A stretch of 64,000 nucleotides of DNA from Cognatishimia coralii (GTDB taxonomy: Bacteria > Pseudomonadota > Alphaproteobacteria > Rhodobacterales > Rhodobacteraceae): contig NZ_JBBGAZ010000006.1 in the NCBI RefSeq assembly GCF_037478305.1, positions 62,001 through 126,000 on the forward strand. The letters are read 5' to 3'. Below, one piece after another: positions 40,335-49,003 of the stretch. Positions within the stretch are counted from its first letter, which is position 1, and every line of letters starts with the position of its first letter. The notes beneath the pieces are model-generated. The model did not search any database. It saw nothing but the letters and a program-made list of their open reading frames with translations, and was not told where the DNA came from. The position numbers and the translations under genes were made by a program.

Positions 40335-41369
40335 ATGGCGCAGCAAAAAACAATTCTACGAGCCCTGGCGGGCGAGACCCTGCCAACCCCTCCAATCTGG
40401 ATGATGCGTCAAGCTGGGCGTTATCTGCCGGAATACCGCGCGACGCGTGCGCAGGCCGGGGATTTTCTGTCGCTCTGCTATAACTCCGAGCTGGCCGCCG
40501 AGGTCACGTTGCAGCCGATCCGTCGCTATGGTTTTGATGCGTCGATCCTCTTCGCGGACATCTTGCTCTTGCCGCAGGCCTTGGGTGCGGACCTTTGGTT
40601 TGTGACCGGCGAGGGTCCACGTTTGTCCACGATCGACAGTCAGGCGGACTTCGACAAACTGCTGCCAGTGGATGCAATCCACGATACGCTGAACCCGATC
40701 TATGAAACCGTGCGGATCCTGCGCCGGGAATTGCCCACGGAAACAACGCTCATTGGTTTCGCCGGAGCCCCTTGGACCGTTGCGACCTATATGATCGCTG
40801 GTCGAGGCACACCGGATCAAGGCCCGGCCCATGCTTTGAAAGACACGAACCCCGCACTGTTTGATCAGGTGATCGACCGCCTGACAGAAGGCACGATCCT
40901 CTACCTGTCCGAACAGATCAAAGCAGGCGCCGAAGTGGTGAAGCTCTTTGACAGCTGGGCAGGATCGCTCAAAGGCGCGGATTTTGACAAATACTCGCTG
41001 GACCCCATCAAAAAGATCATCGCGGCATTAAAAGCGATGCACCCTGAAACGCCCATCATCGCTTTCCCGCGTGGGGCAGGCGAACGCTATGCGGGCTTTG
41101 CCAAAGCCACCGGCGCGGATTGTGTGGCCTTTGATGACGCGGTGACGGCGGAATGGGTTGCGCAGAATGTGCAGACCGACGGCTGCGTGCAAGGCAATCT
41201 TCAATCGTCCCATATGGTGACCGGTGGGGATGATCTGGTTTCCGAGACGCGCCGCATCTGTCAGGCGCTGTCCAAGGGGCCACATATTTTCAATCTCGGC
41301 CACGGCATCACGCCTGACGCGGACCCCGAGAACGTTCAGCTCATGATCGACACAGTGCGCGCAGGCTAA
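40335..41369 (+). CDS. hemE: Uroporphyrinogen decarboxylase
   Basis: A 344-residue enzyme converting uroporphyrinogen III to coproporphyrinogen III. The signature PPIWMMRQAGRYLPEYR is at the N-terminus, with FADILLLPQALGADL, GFAGAPWTVATYMIAGRG and a C-terminal FNLGHGITPDADPENVQLMIDTV. hemE, hemC and hemF together cover three of the last steps to heme. In some alphaproteobacteria hemE lies beside the chromosome origin, which cannot be shown here. Confidence 0.97.
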   Translation: MAQQKTILRALAGETLPTPPIWMMRQAGRYLPEYRATRAQAGDFLSLCYNSELAAEVTLQPIRRYGFDASILFADILLLPQALGADLWFVTGEGPRLSTIDSQADFDKLLPVDAIHDTLNPIYETVRILRRELPTETTLIGFAGAPWTVATYMIAGRGTPDQGPAHALKDTNPALFDQVIDRLTEGTILYLSEQIKAGAEVVKLFDSWAGSLKGADFDKYSLDPIKKIIAALKAMHPETPIIAFPRGAGERYAGFAKATGADCVAFDDAVTAEWVAQNVQTDGCVQGNLQSSHMVTGGDDLVSETRRICQALSKGPHIFNLGHGITPDADPENVQLMIDTVRAG

Positions 41370-41439
41370 ACCTGCGCCACAACGTACAATGACAGGCATC
41401 GCATTTTTGCGGTGTCTTTTTCGTATCGAAGGGGGAAAG

Positions 41440-41516
<77 letters not shown>

Positions 41517-41715
41517 ACGGGTAGCGGGGGATTAAGCCAGCCCAAGGGGAGGGTCAAGAGGGAAATCAGCCTGAAAGTGCGATTGCGCGCGGTTTTTGTT
41601 TCCGAGGTCTCTCTTGCCTTTGTGCGCGCATCCATGCAGTTCTGTATATCCGCTATGCGGGGCTTGGTTTGCGACAGGGATACGCCTATGTCGCAGGCAA
41701 GAAAGAGGGACAGCC

Positions 41716-42648
41716 ATGACGTCAATTCTTGAAATCAAAGACCTTGTGAAACGATACGACGGGGGCTTTGAGGCCCTTAAGGGCGTATCTCTGAATATCG
41801 AAGCAGGCGAGATCCTTGCTTTGCTCGGGCCAAACGGGGCCGGCAAAACGACCCTGATCTCGACTGTCTGCGGAATCACCACAGCGACCTCTGGGTCTGT
41901 GTCGGTCGACGGCAACGACATCAACGACAATTTCCGCGCAGCGCGCACGATCATCGGCTTGGTGCCGCAAGAAGTGAACCTTGAGCCGTTTGAGACCGTC
42001 CTCAACACGGTGACCTTCTCGCGCGGCCTGTTTGGGAAACGTCGCGATCCGGCCTATATCGAAAAGATCCTGCGGCAATTGTCGCTCTGGGACAAAAAGG
42101 ACAACGCGATCCGCACGCTGTCCGGCGGTATGAAGCGCCGTGTCCTGATCGCCAAGGCCCTTAGCCACGAACCGAAAGTGCTGTTTCTGGATGAGCCGAC
42201 TGCAGGTGTCGACGTCGAATTGCGTAAAGACATGTGGGATATCGTGGCGGATCTGAAGGCCAGTGGAGTGACGATCATCCTGACCACCCACTATATCGAA
42301 GAAGCCGAAGCCATTGCCGATCGCGTGGGCGTCATCAACCAAGGCGAGCTTCTATTAATCGAAGAAAAGACCGCCCTCATGAAACGTCTGGGCCAAAAGC
42401 AACTTAACGTCGAGTTGCAAGAGCCGATCTCAGAGATCCCCGCGGGGCTTGCGTCTTATGACCTCGTTTTGGGCGAGGACGGCAGAACGCTCACCTATTC
42501 CTATGACACCAAGGCGGATCGCACTGGTATCACCTCGCTCCTAGGTGACATCGCCGCCGCAGGGCTGACCCTACGCGATCTGCAAACCGAGCAAAGCAGC
42601 CTCGAAGACATTTTCGTTGGCCTCGTTCACAAGGAAGACGCCGCATGA
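41716..42648 (+). CDS. ABC transporter ATP-binding protein (ABC-2 exporter type)
   Basis: This 310-residue ATPase has Walker A LLGPNGAGKTTLIS, Q-loop GLVPQEVNLEPFETV, signature LSGGMKRRVLIAKAL and Walker B VLFLDEPTAGVD. A C-terminal DUF4162-like extension follows. The sequence resembles YadG/CcmA-type ATPases partnered with ABC-2 permeases. I start it at the ATG 41716, with an AGAGGGACAG site; the longer frame upstream to 41596 is not similar. The downstream permease overlaps by four bases. The cargo is unknown. Confidence 0.92.
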   Translation: MTSILEIKDLVKRYDGGFEALKGVSLNIEAGEILALLGPNGAGKTTLISTVCGITTATSGSVSVDGNDINDNFRAARTIIGLVPQEVNLEPFETVLNTVTFSRGLFGKRRDPAYIEKILRQLSLWDKKDNAIRTLSGGMKRRVLIAKALSHEPKVLFLDEPTAGVDVELRKDMWDIVADLKASGVTIILTTHYIEEAEAIADRVGVINQGELLLIEEKTALMKRLGQKQLNVELQEPISEIPAGLASYDLVLGEDGRTLTYSYDTKADRTGITSLLGDIAAAGLTLRDLQTEQSSLEDIFVGLVHKEDAA

Positions 42649-43406
42649 ACTGGACAGCTATCCGCGCCATCTACATGTTCGAGATGGCCCGCTTTTTCCG
42701 CACATTGGCCCAGAGCTTCATCTCACCGGTCATTTCAACGTCGCTCTATTTCGTGGTCTTTGGCGCAGCCATCGGCAGCCGGATCCAGGAAGTCGAAGGC
42801 GTGTCCTATGGCGCCTTCATCGTGCCGGGCCTCATCATGCTCTCGATCATTACGCAGAGTATCTCGAACGCCTCTTTCGGGATCTATTTCCCGAAATTCA
42901 TCGGCACGATCTACGAGCTGCTCTCGGCACCCGTGAATTTCCTCGAGATCGTTGTGGGCTATGTCGGCGCAGCCGCGACCAAGTCGATGTTCATCGGCAT
43001 CGTGATCCTCGCGACGGCGGCCTTGTTTGTAGACATTCAGATCCAGAACTGGCCTGCGATGATCGCCTTTATGGTGCTGACGTGCCTAAGCTTCTCGCTG
43101 TTTGGCTTTATTATCGGTATCTGGGCGAGCAACTTTGAACAGCTTCAATTGGTGCCTTTGCTGATCGTCACGCCTTTGGTGTTCTTGGGCGGCTCGTTCT
43201 ATTCGATTTCGATGTTGCCGGACTTTTGGCAGATCGTGACTTTGTTTAACCCGGTGGTCTATCTGATCTCTGGTTTCCGCTGGGCCTTCTTTGGGCTTGC
43301 GGACGTTCCAATCATGATCAGCCTCTTTGCCATCGCCGGTTTCACCACGCTGTGTTTGGTCGCGATTTGGTGGATCTTTAAGACTGGATGGAAAATTCGG
43401 AACTAG
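42645..43406 (+). CDS. ABC-2 type transporter permease
   Basis: A 253-residue inner-membrane protein with six predicted helices of the ABC-2 fold: N-terminal FEMARFFRTLAQSFISPVISTSLYFVVFG, the GAFIVPGLIMLSIITQSISNASFG segment and the C-terminal VFLGGSFYSISMLPDFWQIVTLFNPVVYLISGFRWAFFG, which is typical of YadH-like permeases. It forms an exporter with the ATPase directly upstream. A strong hairpin follows the gene. Confidence 0.92.
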   Translation: MNWTAIRAIYMFEMARFFRTLAQSFISPVISTSLYFVVFGAAIGSRIQEVEGVSYGAFIVPGLIMLSIITQSISNASFGIYFPKFIGTIYELLSAPVNFLEIVVGYVGAAATKSMFIGIVILATAALFVDIQIQNWPAMIAFMVLTCLSFSLFGFIIGIWASNFEQLQLVPLLIVTPLVFLGGSFYSISMLPDFWQIVTLFNPVVYLISGFRWAFFGLADVPIMISLFAIAGFTTLCLVAIWWIFKTGWKIRN

Positions 43407-43423
43407 TTTCTCGAAAATGTCAA

Positions 43424-43448
43424 AAAATGGGACTTTGCGTCCCATTTT
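43424..43448 (+). terminator. Rho-independent terminator after the ABC-2 operon
   Basis: A 10-bp perfect stem AAAATGGGAC / GTCCCATTTT with a TTTGC loop, starting 18 bases after the permease stop. The stem ends in Ts, but there is no long extra T run. Confidence 0.75.
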
Positions 43449-43520
43449 GGCAGAAAAATTCACGTAAACATCGCGATTTCAAGCGTCAAAAACCTTGTTA
43501 TCAAAGGAGGCGAACTCTAC

Positions 43521-44327
43521 ATGGCTCTCATGGCCCGATTGAACCCATTTTCCAAGCGTCCGAACACTGTCGCCGTTTTGCGACTTTCGGGGGTGATCGC
43601 GGCTGGCTCTCGTGGTGGGCTCAGTGATCAAGGTCTCGCGCCTTTGATCGAGAAAGCCTTTCGGCGTGGCAAACCTTCGGCGGTGGCGTTGATCCTGAAT
43701 TCTCCGGGCGGGTCCCCTGTGCAAAGCGCCCTCATTGGCGCGCGTATCCGGCGTTTGGCCGAGGAAAAGAACGTTCCGGTTTATGCCTTTGTTGAGGATG
43801 TGGCAGCTTCTGGGGGCTATTGGCTGGCGGCGGCGGCGGATGAGATCTATGTGGATCGCTCTTCTATCGTGGGCTCGATCGGTGTGATCTCTGCGGGGTT
43901 TGGCGCACAGGACTTTATCGCGCGCCACGGTATTGAACGTCGCGTGCATACGGCTGGTAAATCCAAGTCCATGATGGATCCTTTCAAGCCCGAGAAGGAA
44001 GAAGACGTCGCGCGGCTGTCCGGCATGCTCGAGCAAATCCACGAGGTCTTTATCGATCACGTCAAAACCCGACGGGGCAGCAAGCTCGCCGAAGGCGAAG
44101 ACCTGTTCACTGGCGAAATCTGGGTGGGCGAAAAGGCCATTGAGGCCGGTCTCGCGGATGCAGTCGGACATCTGGTGCCAACTATGAAAGAGAAATTCGG
44201 CGAGAAGGTCCGTTTCCGCCGCTATGAACAACGCCGCTCGATGTGGCAACGGTTCGGAGCGCGTGTCACTCAAGATGCGCTGGCCGGCCTAGAGGAACGT
44301 GCGACCTACGCACGGTTTGGCCTCTGA
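43521..44327 (+). CDS. S49 family peptidase (SppA/SohB-like)
   Basis: This 268-residue serine protease belongs to the signal-peptide-peptidase family. The catalytic serine is S97 in VEDVAASGGYWLAAAADEIY and the general-base lysine lies in HTAGKSKSMMDPF (K147 or K149). It is short, and lacks the usual N-terminal membrane helix, so it is probably a soluble or peripheral enzyme. It starts with an AAAGGAGG site. A small membrane protein gene begins one base after its stop, and the two may act together. Confidence 0.9.
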   Translation: MALMARLNPFSKRPNTVAVLRLSGVIAAGSRGGLSDQGLAPLIEKAFRRGKPSAVALILNSPGGSPVQSALIGARIRRLAEEKNVPVYAFVEDVAASGGYWLAAAADEIYVDRSSIVGSIGVISAGFGAQDFIARHGIERRVHTAGKSKSMMDPFKPEKEEDVARLSGMLEQIHEVFIDHVKTRRGSKLAEGEDLFTGEIWVGEKAIEAGLADAVGHLVPTMKEKFGEKVRFRRYEQRRSMWQRFGARVTQDALAGLEERATYARFGL

Positions 44328-44328
44328 C

Positions 44329-44496
44329 ATGATTTTTAAAGCTGTCTCGATATTCCTCGTTTTCATCGCAGTCCTCGCGATGTTCGGGAAATTCACCATT
44401 CCGGGACAGAAACGATTGCAGAGTGCGAGATGCGCCAAATGTGGGCGCTTTAGGATCGGCAAGGGCCCCTGCGCTTGCCAGAGCAAGAAGGGCTAG
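44329..44496 (+). CDS. Small membrane protein with cysteine (zinc-ribbon-like) C-terminus, 55 residues
   Basis: The ORF encodes one N-terminal membrane helix (IFKAVSIFLVFIAVLAMFGKFTIPG) followed by a basic tail with CAKCGRFRIGKGPCAC: two CxxC/CxC cysteine pairs that could bind zinc. The ATG begins one base after the S49 stop codon and the stop falls five bases before the Ca2+/Na+ antiporter start, so it sits in a tight operon. I do not recognise the family. A membrane partner for the soluble S49 peptidase is a reasonable guess. Confidence 0.7.
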   Translation: MIFKAVSIFLVFIAVLAMFGKFTIPGQKRLQSARCAKCGRFRIGKGPCACQSKKG

Positions 44497-44501
44497 AACG
44501 C

Positions 44502-45470
44502 ATGCTCGTATGGCTGACCGCGGCTTTAGGGCTGGTGATTTTGTTGCTGGCAGGCGATGCGCTGGTGCGTGGAGCTGTAAACATCAGTCTGCGGCTTGGT
44601 ATCCCCGCTTTGATCGTCAGCCTGACCATCGTGGCTTTTGGCACCTCAGCCCCCGAGCTCTTGATTGCGATCAGCGCGATTGACGATGACGCCCCGGGTT
44701 TGGCTTTGGGGAATGTGATCGGGTCTAACACGGCAAATATCCTTTTGGTGCTTGGCATCCCTGCGATCCTCAGTCGGCTGCAAACCAGCGAATGCGACAC
44801 GCGCAAAAGCTATTTCATTATGATGGCGTCTACCGTGCTGTTCATGGGGCTGGCCTTTGTTGGCATTTTCACTTGGGTGAGCGGCATCATCCTATTGGCG
44901 GTGCTTGCCGTCATCCTTTGGGACGCAGCGCGCTCAGCGATCGCGCATCGCAAGTCCGAGGACGGTACCTGTGCAGTCAGCTCTCCAGAGGACGAAGAAG
45001 ACCTGGAGGGCCTGGATCCAGAAGCCCCTTGGTGGAAGATTTGCGTCTTCTTGGTTCTGGGCCTGATTGGCTTGCCCCTGGGCGCGGATCTATTGGTCGA
45101 CAGTGGCATCGAAATTGCACGCATGTTCCGCGTCCCCGAGACCGTGATTGGCCTCACGCTGATTGCCATTGGCACAAGTTTGCCCGAGCTCGCGACAACT
45201 GTGATGGCGGCCCTGCGCAAACAGGCGGATGTCGCGTTGGGCAATGTAATTGGCTCTAACATGTTCAACCTTTTGGCCATTATCGGAATTGCGAGTTTCG
45301 TTGGGCCGATTCCCGTCGCTCCAGGTCTTCTGCATTTCGATCTCTGGGTGATGCTGGGCGCGAGCTTGCTTCTGCTGCCGTTCGTTGTCTTTAGGAAAGA
45401 CATCACCCGTCGGTGGGGTGTTCTGCTGACGGCGGCCTATGTTGTTTATCTGTTGGCTGTCTTGACCTAA
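44502..45470 (+). CDS. Calcium/sodium antiporter (CaCA family, YrbG-like)
   Basis: A 322-residue membrane protein with two homologous halves of about five helices each. The ion-binding alpha repeats are GTSAPELLIAISAIDDDAPGLALGNVIGSNTANILLVLG and GTSLPELATTVMAALRKQADVALGNVIGSNMFNLLAIIG, with the key glutamates. An acidic loop (EDEEDLEGLDPE) lies between the halves. It exchanges Ca2+ or K+ for Na+ by family inference. It is the third gene after the S49 peptidase and the 55-residue ORF. Confidence 0.94.
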   Translation: MLVWLTAALGLVILLLAGDALVRGAVNISLRLGIPALIVSLTIVAFGTSAPELLIAISAIDDDAPGLALGNVIGSNTANILLVLGIPAILSRLQTSECDTRKSYFIMMASTVLFMGLAFVGIFTWVSGIILLAVLAVILWDAARSAIAHRKSEDGTCAVSSPEDEEDLEGLDPEAPWWKICVFLVLGLIGLPLGADLLVDSGIEIARMFRVPETVIGLTLIAIGTSLPELATTVMAALRKQADVALGNVIGSNMFNLLAIIGIASFVGPIPVAPGLLHFDLWVMLGASLLLLPFVVFRKDITRRWGVLLTAAYVVYLLAVLT

Positions 45471-45842
45471 GGCTAGGTAACTCTCCTTATGCGTGTGCAT
45501 TTGAACGGTACGCAACCAAACCTCTAAACCTTTGTTAATACGCGATTTGTTTAGGGCTTCGCCAAAGTTGTGCACTTTGTCACGCTAAGTCACACCACTG
45601 TTACATTTGAGGCTCTGAAAAGAGTAATCTTCAAGAAAGAAAAAAAGTTTTATTTAAAATCAATGGCTTAAAATAGTGCCTATTTTTTAGGCAATTCGTC
45701 GAGCCTGCATAAAAACAAGGGAAATCGCTTGGTCAGAGAAAGTTATATCCAGACTTATCCACAGAAATCGTGGACATGTTTTCCCTTGTCAAACCTGTGT
45801 GGTCATTGCAGCGAGACACAAAGAATCATATTTCATTAATCC
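45471..45842. other. AT-rich intergenic region with one DnaA box, no gene
   Basis: The 372 bases before uvrC hold no convincing gene. They include an A/T-rich block (about 45620-45700), a TGCCTA-TTTTT-TAGGCA hairpin (45677-45693), a perfect DnaA box TTATCCACA (45755-45763) and one GANTC site near 45825. The uvrC promoter must lie here. Confidence 0.6.
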
Positions 45843-47717
45843 ATGACCGAAAGCCCCCAAGTTTCGCCGGACTCCTTAACCGGCCATGCCCGAATTCAGG
45901 ATTATCTGAAGACGCTGGATGGCTCACCGGGCGTCTATCGCATGCTCGATGCGCAGGCGCGGGTGCTCTATGTGGGCAAGGCGCGCAACTTGCGTGCGCG
46001 GGTGTCCAATTATGCGCGACCGGCGGGGCACACAGGGCGGATCGCCCGGATGATCAGTGAAACCGCGTCGATGATGTTTCTGACCACCAAGACAGAAACC
46101 GAAGCGCTCCTGCTTGAGCAAAACCTGATCAAACAGCTCAAGCCGAAGTACAATGTGCTGCTGCGCGACGACAAAAGCTTTCCGAATATTCTGGTCAGCA
46201 AGGCGCATGAGTTTCCGCGCCTTCAGAAGCACCGAGGCGCCAAGAAAGAAAAGGGAGCCTATTACGGCCCTTTCGCCAGCGCTGGGGCGGTCAATCGTAC
46301 GCTCAATCAACTGCAAAAAGCCTTCATGCTGCGCGATTGTTCGGATGCAAGCTTTGAGACCCGCACGCGTCCATGTCTGCAGTATCAGATCAAACGCTGC
46401 ACTGCGCCTTGCGTGGGCAAGATCAGCGCAGAGGATTATGCGGCTTCGGTGGCGGATGCAGAACGCTATCTGTCCGGTCGGTCGACCGACATTCAGGAAA
46501 AGCTCGCAAGTGAAATGCAGGCCGCCAGCGCAGAGATGAACTTCGAGCGCGCGGCGGTGTTGCGCGACCGGATCCGCGCCCTCACGCAAGTTCAGAGCGC
46601 GCAGGGCATCAACCCCCGCGGTGTTGCCGAGGCCGATGTCATCGCGCTTTATATGGAGAACGGTCAGGCTTGCGTGCAGGTGTTTTTCATCCGCGCCAAT
46701 CAGAACTGGGGCAACCGCGATTTCTACCCGCGGGCTGGTGCCGATATCGCGCCGTCTGAGGTGTTGCAGGCCTTTGTGGGCCAGTTCTATGACACCAAGG
46801 AACCCCCACGACAGTTGATCCTGTCGCATGGGATCGAAGACACGGATCTGATGGTGCAGGCGCTTTCGGAAAAGGCCGGACGTAAGGTCGAGATCGTGGT
46901 GCCTCAGCGCGGAGAAAAGGCAGAGCTGATTGCAGGCGCGACCCGCAACGCGCGGGAATCCTTGGGTCGCAAGATGAGCGAAAGCGCCACGCAGGCGAAA
47001 CTCTTGGCGGGTGTCGCCGAGGCCTTTGATCTGGACGCACCGCCTGAACGGATAGAGGTCTATGACAACTCGCATATTCAGGGCACCAATGCGGTGGGCG
47101 CGATGATTGTGGCAGGTCCAGATGGGTTTGCGAAAAACAGCTATCGCAAGTTCAACATCAAGGGCGACAGCCTCACGCCGGGCGATGACTTCGGCATGAT
47201 GAAAGAGGTTCTCACTCGCCGTTTCAAACGCCTCTTAAAAGAAGATCCCGACCGCGAGAACGGTCAATGGCCTGATTTATTACTGATCGATGGGGGTGCC
47301 GGACAGGTTAGCGCCGTGGCCGAGATCATGCGGGAATTTGGCGTCGAGGACGTGCCCATGGTTGGCGTCGCGAAAGGTGTCGACCGCGATCAGGGCAAAG
47401 AGGAATTTCACCGCGTCGGCAGCCGACCCTTTGCGTTACGCCGCAACGACCCGGTCCTATACTTCATCCAACGCATGCGAGACGAAGCCCACCGGTTTGC
47501 AATTGGGACGCATCGCGCCAAACGCGCGAAATCGGTCGGGGCAACGCCGCTGGACGATGTACCCGGTGTCGGCGCGACGCGAAAACGCGCGCTCTTGGCG
47601 CATTTCGGCAGCGCTAAGGCCGTTAGTCGTGCCAACCTCGCGGACCTTAAGGCTGTGGATGGCGTGTCCGACGCATTGGCCGAAACGATCTATGGGTTCT
47701 TTCACGAGGGGGGCTGA
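45843..47717 (+). CDS. uvrC: Excinuclease ABC subunit C
   Basis: A 624-residue nucleotide-excision-repair nuclease that makes the 3' and 5' incisions after UvrAB loading. The N-terminal GIY-YIG domain is GSPGVYRMLDAQARVLYVGKARNLRARVSNYAR. A UVR/UvrB-binding helix pair follows (EMNFERAAVLRDRIRAL), then the RNase-H-like domain with YDNSHIQGTNAVGAMIV and LLIDGGAGQVSAV, and a C-terminal helix-hairpin-helix (LDDVPGVGATRKRALLAHFGSAKAV). All nuclease elements are present. The N-terminal extension (MTESPQVSPDSLTGH) is normal for the group. Confidence 0.97.
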   Translation: MTESPQVSPDSLTGHARIQDYLKTLDGSPGVYRMLDAQARVLYVGKARNLRARVSNYARPAGHTGRIARMISETASMMFLTTKTETEALLLEQNLIKQLKPKYNVLLRDDKSFPNILVSKAHEFPRLQKHRGAKKEKGAYYGPFASAGAVNRTLNQLQKAFMLRDCSDASFETRTRPCLQYQIKRCTAPCVGKISAEDYAASVADAERYLSGRSTDIQEKLASEMQAASAEMNFERAAVLRDRIRALTQVQSAQGINPRGVAEADVIALYMENGQACVQVFFIRANQNWGNRDFYPRAGADIAPSEVLQAFVGQFYDTKEPPRQLILSHGIEDTDLMVQALSEKAGRKVEIVVPQRGEKAELIAGATRNARESLGRKMSESATQAKLLAGVAEAFDLDAPPERIEVYDNSHIQGTNAVGAMIVAGPDGFAKNSYRKFNIKGDSLTPGDDFGMMKEVLTRRFKRLLKEDPDRENGQWPDLLLIDGGAGQVSAVAEIMREFGVEDVPMVGVAKGVDRDQGKEEFHRVGSRPFALRRNDPVLYFIQRMRDEAHRFAIGTHRAKRAKSVGATPLDDVPGVGATRKRALLAHFGSAKAVSRANLADLKAVDGVSDALAETIYGFFHEGG

Positions 47718-47854
47718 AAATAAGGGACTAATGCCCCGAGCCCTGCCGTCTTTCAAAGCCAAGGTTAACGAATAAGTGCGCACCTATCCGTTCGGGTAGC
47801 CAATAAGCCGAAAGTGATCTGGGTTTATCCCTCATTCCCTTATTTCCTTGAGTA

Positions 47855-47874
47855 GATTCAATCTAGAATGAATC
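47855..47874. promoter_or_regulatory. 20-bp near-perfect palindrome with GANTC ends
   Basis: GATTCAATCTAGAATGAATC is symmetric at 18 of 20 positions around TCTAGA, with GANTC at both ends. It lies in the 376-base gap between uvrC and pgsA. It could be a methylation-sensitive operator or promoter element. Confidence 0.5.
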
Positions 47875-47879
47875 GACGG

Positions 47880-48030
47880 AGAAACACCTATCGTCTTGGG
47901 TTTGCATTTCGAAAGCACGCGTCCCAGATTGCTGGAAGAAATGCCGCCAAAACCCAGGCCTTTTTGAGATCTAACAAGTCTTTAGGCATTGTGGGAAGGT
48001 CGAGCATATCCCAGTGCTCGGCCTTTCGTC
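47880..48030 (+). ncRNA. Possible small RNA or pgsA leader ending in a terminator-like hairpin
   Basis: The uvrC-pgsA gap (47718-48093) contains a terminator-like stem AAGGTCGAGCA / TGCTCGGCCTT (47996-48025, one G-U, 8-base loop) followed by T-rich sequence. Upstream, at 47855-47874, is the palindrome. No open frame in the gap has a ribosome site or similarity; the frame from 47868 overlaps pgsA and is probably false. The ends given are approximate. It may be an independent short transcript, or an attenuator in front of pgsA. Confidence 0.3.
47996..48025 (+). terminator. Terminator-like hairpin upstream of pgsA
   Basis: An 11-bp stem with one G-U pair and a TATCCCAG loop, followed by TCGTCATTTT. 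It ends 69 bases before the pgsA start, so it cannot simply be the uvrC terminator, which would be 280 bases away. Confidence 0.45.
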
Positions 48031-48093
48031 ATTTTGATGTGTTTTACCAAAACCGCGCTTTTCCTGACGGGCGGGACAGGCTAGGGATGTGGC

Positions 48094-48753
48094 ATGAACT
48101 GGAACGTCCCCAATCTACTGACCGTCCTGCGCCTTCTCGCGGCGCCAGCGATCGCTGTTTTCTTTTTGTTGATGCCGCGGCCTTTCGCAGATTGGGCTGC
48201 TTTGGCGGTGTTTATCTGCGCGTCGCTGACGGATTATCTTGATGGCTATTTGGCACGGCGCTGGAAGCAGGTTTCAAAGCTGGGCGCCATGATGGACCCG
48301 ATTGCGGATAAGGCGATGGTGGTGATCGCTCTGGCTGTGATGGTGGTCTTTTCATCCCTATCTTTGTGGATCCTCTTTCCAGCGACCTTGATCCTGTTTC
48401 GCGAAGTTTTCGTCTCTGGGTTGCGCGAATTTCTGGGCGATGTCGCAGGGACTTTGAAAGTCACGAAACTGGCGAAATGGAAAACAGCGACCCAGATGGT
48501 CGCGATCTCTGTTTTGATCATTCAGGGGCTGTTTGAGCATTATTTCGGCATGTGGACCTGGGGCATGGATTACCAGATCGTGCAGGATATCCTGGCCGGA
48601 AACGGAGAGGATCCGCTGGGTGTGCGTCACCTCTACAACGGGATGATCTGGTCGACCTATGGCGCGATTGGCCTAATGTGGATCGCGGCGGTTCTGACGG
48701 TGATCACCGGTTTTGACTATTTCCGCAAAGCCGCGCCGCATTTGAGGGATTGA
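48094..48753 (+). CDS. pgsA: CDP-diacylglycerol-glycerol-3-phosphate 3-phosphatidyltransferase
   Basis: A 219-residue membrane enzyme that makes phosphatidylglycerol phosphate. The CDP-alcohol phosphotransferase motif LDGYLARRWKQVSKLGAMMD plus the following PIAD supplies DGx2ARx8Gx3Dx3D with all aspartates. It has about five membrane helices (for example LTVLRLLAAPAIAVFFLLM and VVIALAVMVVFSSLSLWILFPATLI). It starts MNWNVPNLLTVLR, the normal N-terminus. The moaD gene follows three bases after its stop, so lipid and molybdenum-cofactor genes share a transcript. Confidence 0.96.
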   Translation: MNWNVPNLLTVLRLLAAPAIAVFFLLMPRPFADWAALAVFICASLTDYLDGYLARRWKQVSKLGAMMDPIADKAMVVIALAVMVVFSSLSLWILFPATLILFREVFVSGLREFLGDVAGTLKVTKLAKWKTATQMVAISVLIIQGLFEHYFGMWTWGMDYQIVQDILAGNGEDPLGVRHLYNGMIWSTYGAIGLMWIAAVLTVITGFDYFRKAAPHLRD

Positions 48754-48755
48754 TC

Positions 48756-49001
48756 ATGCAGGTTCTTTATTTCGCATGGGTGCGCGAACGCATTGGCCTT
48801 CCGAAAGAGGTGGTCGACACCACCGCTGTTTCAGTTATGGATCTGGTGGAGGAACTGCGCGAGCGAGAAGAGCGTTATGCCTTGGCATTCTCAGATCTCG
48901 GTGCGCTTCGCGTGGCGTTGGATCAAGAGCTGTCTGATTTTGATGCGCCACTAGAGGGCGTGCGCGAAGTGGCGTTTTTCCCTCCAATGACCGGAGGCTA
49001 A
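48756..49001 (+). CDS. moaD: Molybdopterin synthase sulfur carrier subunit
   Basis: An 81-residue ubiquitin-like protein that carries the thiocarboxylate sulfur used to make molybdopterin dithiolene. The sequence MQVLYFAWVRERIGLPKEVVDTT starts the beta-grasp fold and the C-terminus ends VAFFPPMTGG, the diglycine that is adenylated and thiolated. I use ATG 48756 rather than the overlapping TTG 48750. moaE follows two bases on, giving both subunits of molybdopterin synthase. Confidence 0.95.
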   Translation: MQVLYFAWVRERIGLPKEVVDTTAVSVMDLVEELREREERYALAFSDLGALRVALDQELSDFDAPLEGVREVAFFPPMTGG

Positions 49002-49003
49002 CC

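Noticed and set aside
45471..45842. Chromosomal replication origin
   Set aside because: Only one perfect DnaA box is present and no skew can be computed, so it is reported only as a low-level observation.
45924..47075. 383-codon open frame antisense to uvrC
   Set aside because: uvrC is clear in the sense frame, and the antisense product has no recognisable domain.
47868..48242. 124-codon frame beginning in the uvrC-pgsA gap
   Set aside because: It overlaps pgsA by half its length in another frame, and the product shows no family. The gap is better read as regulatory or RNA.
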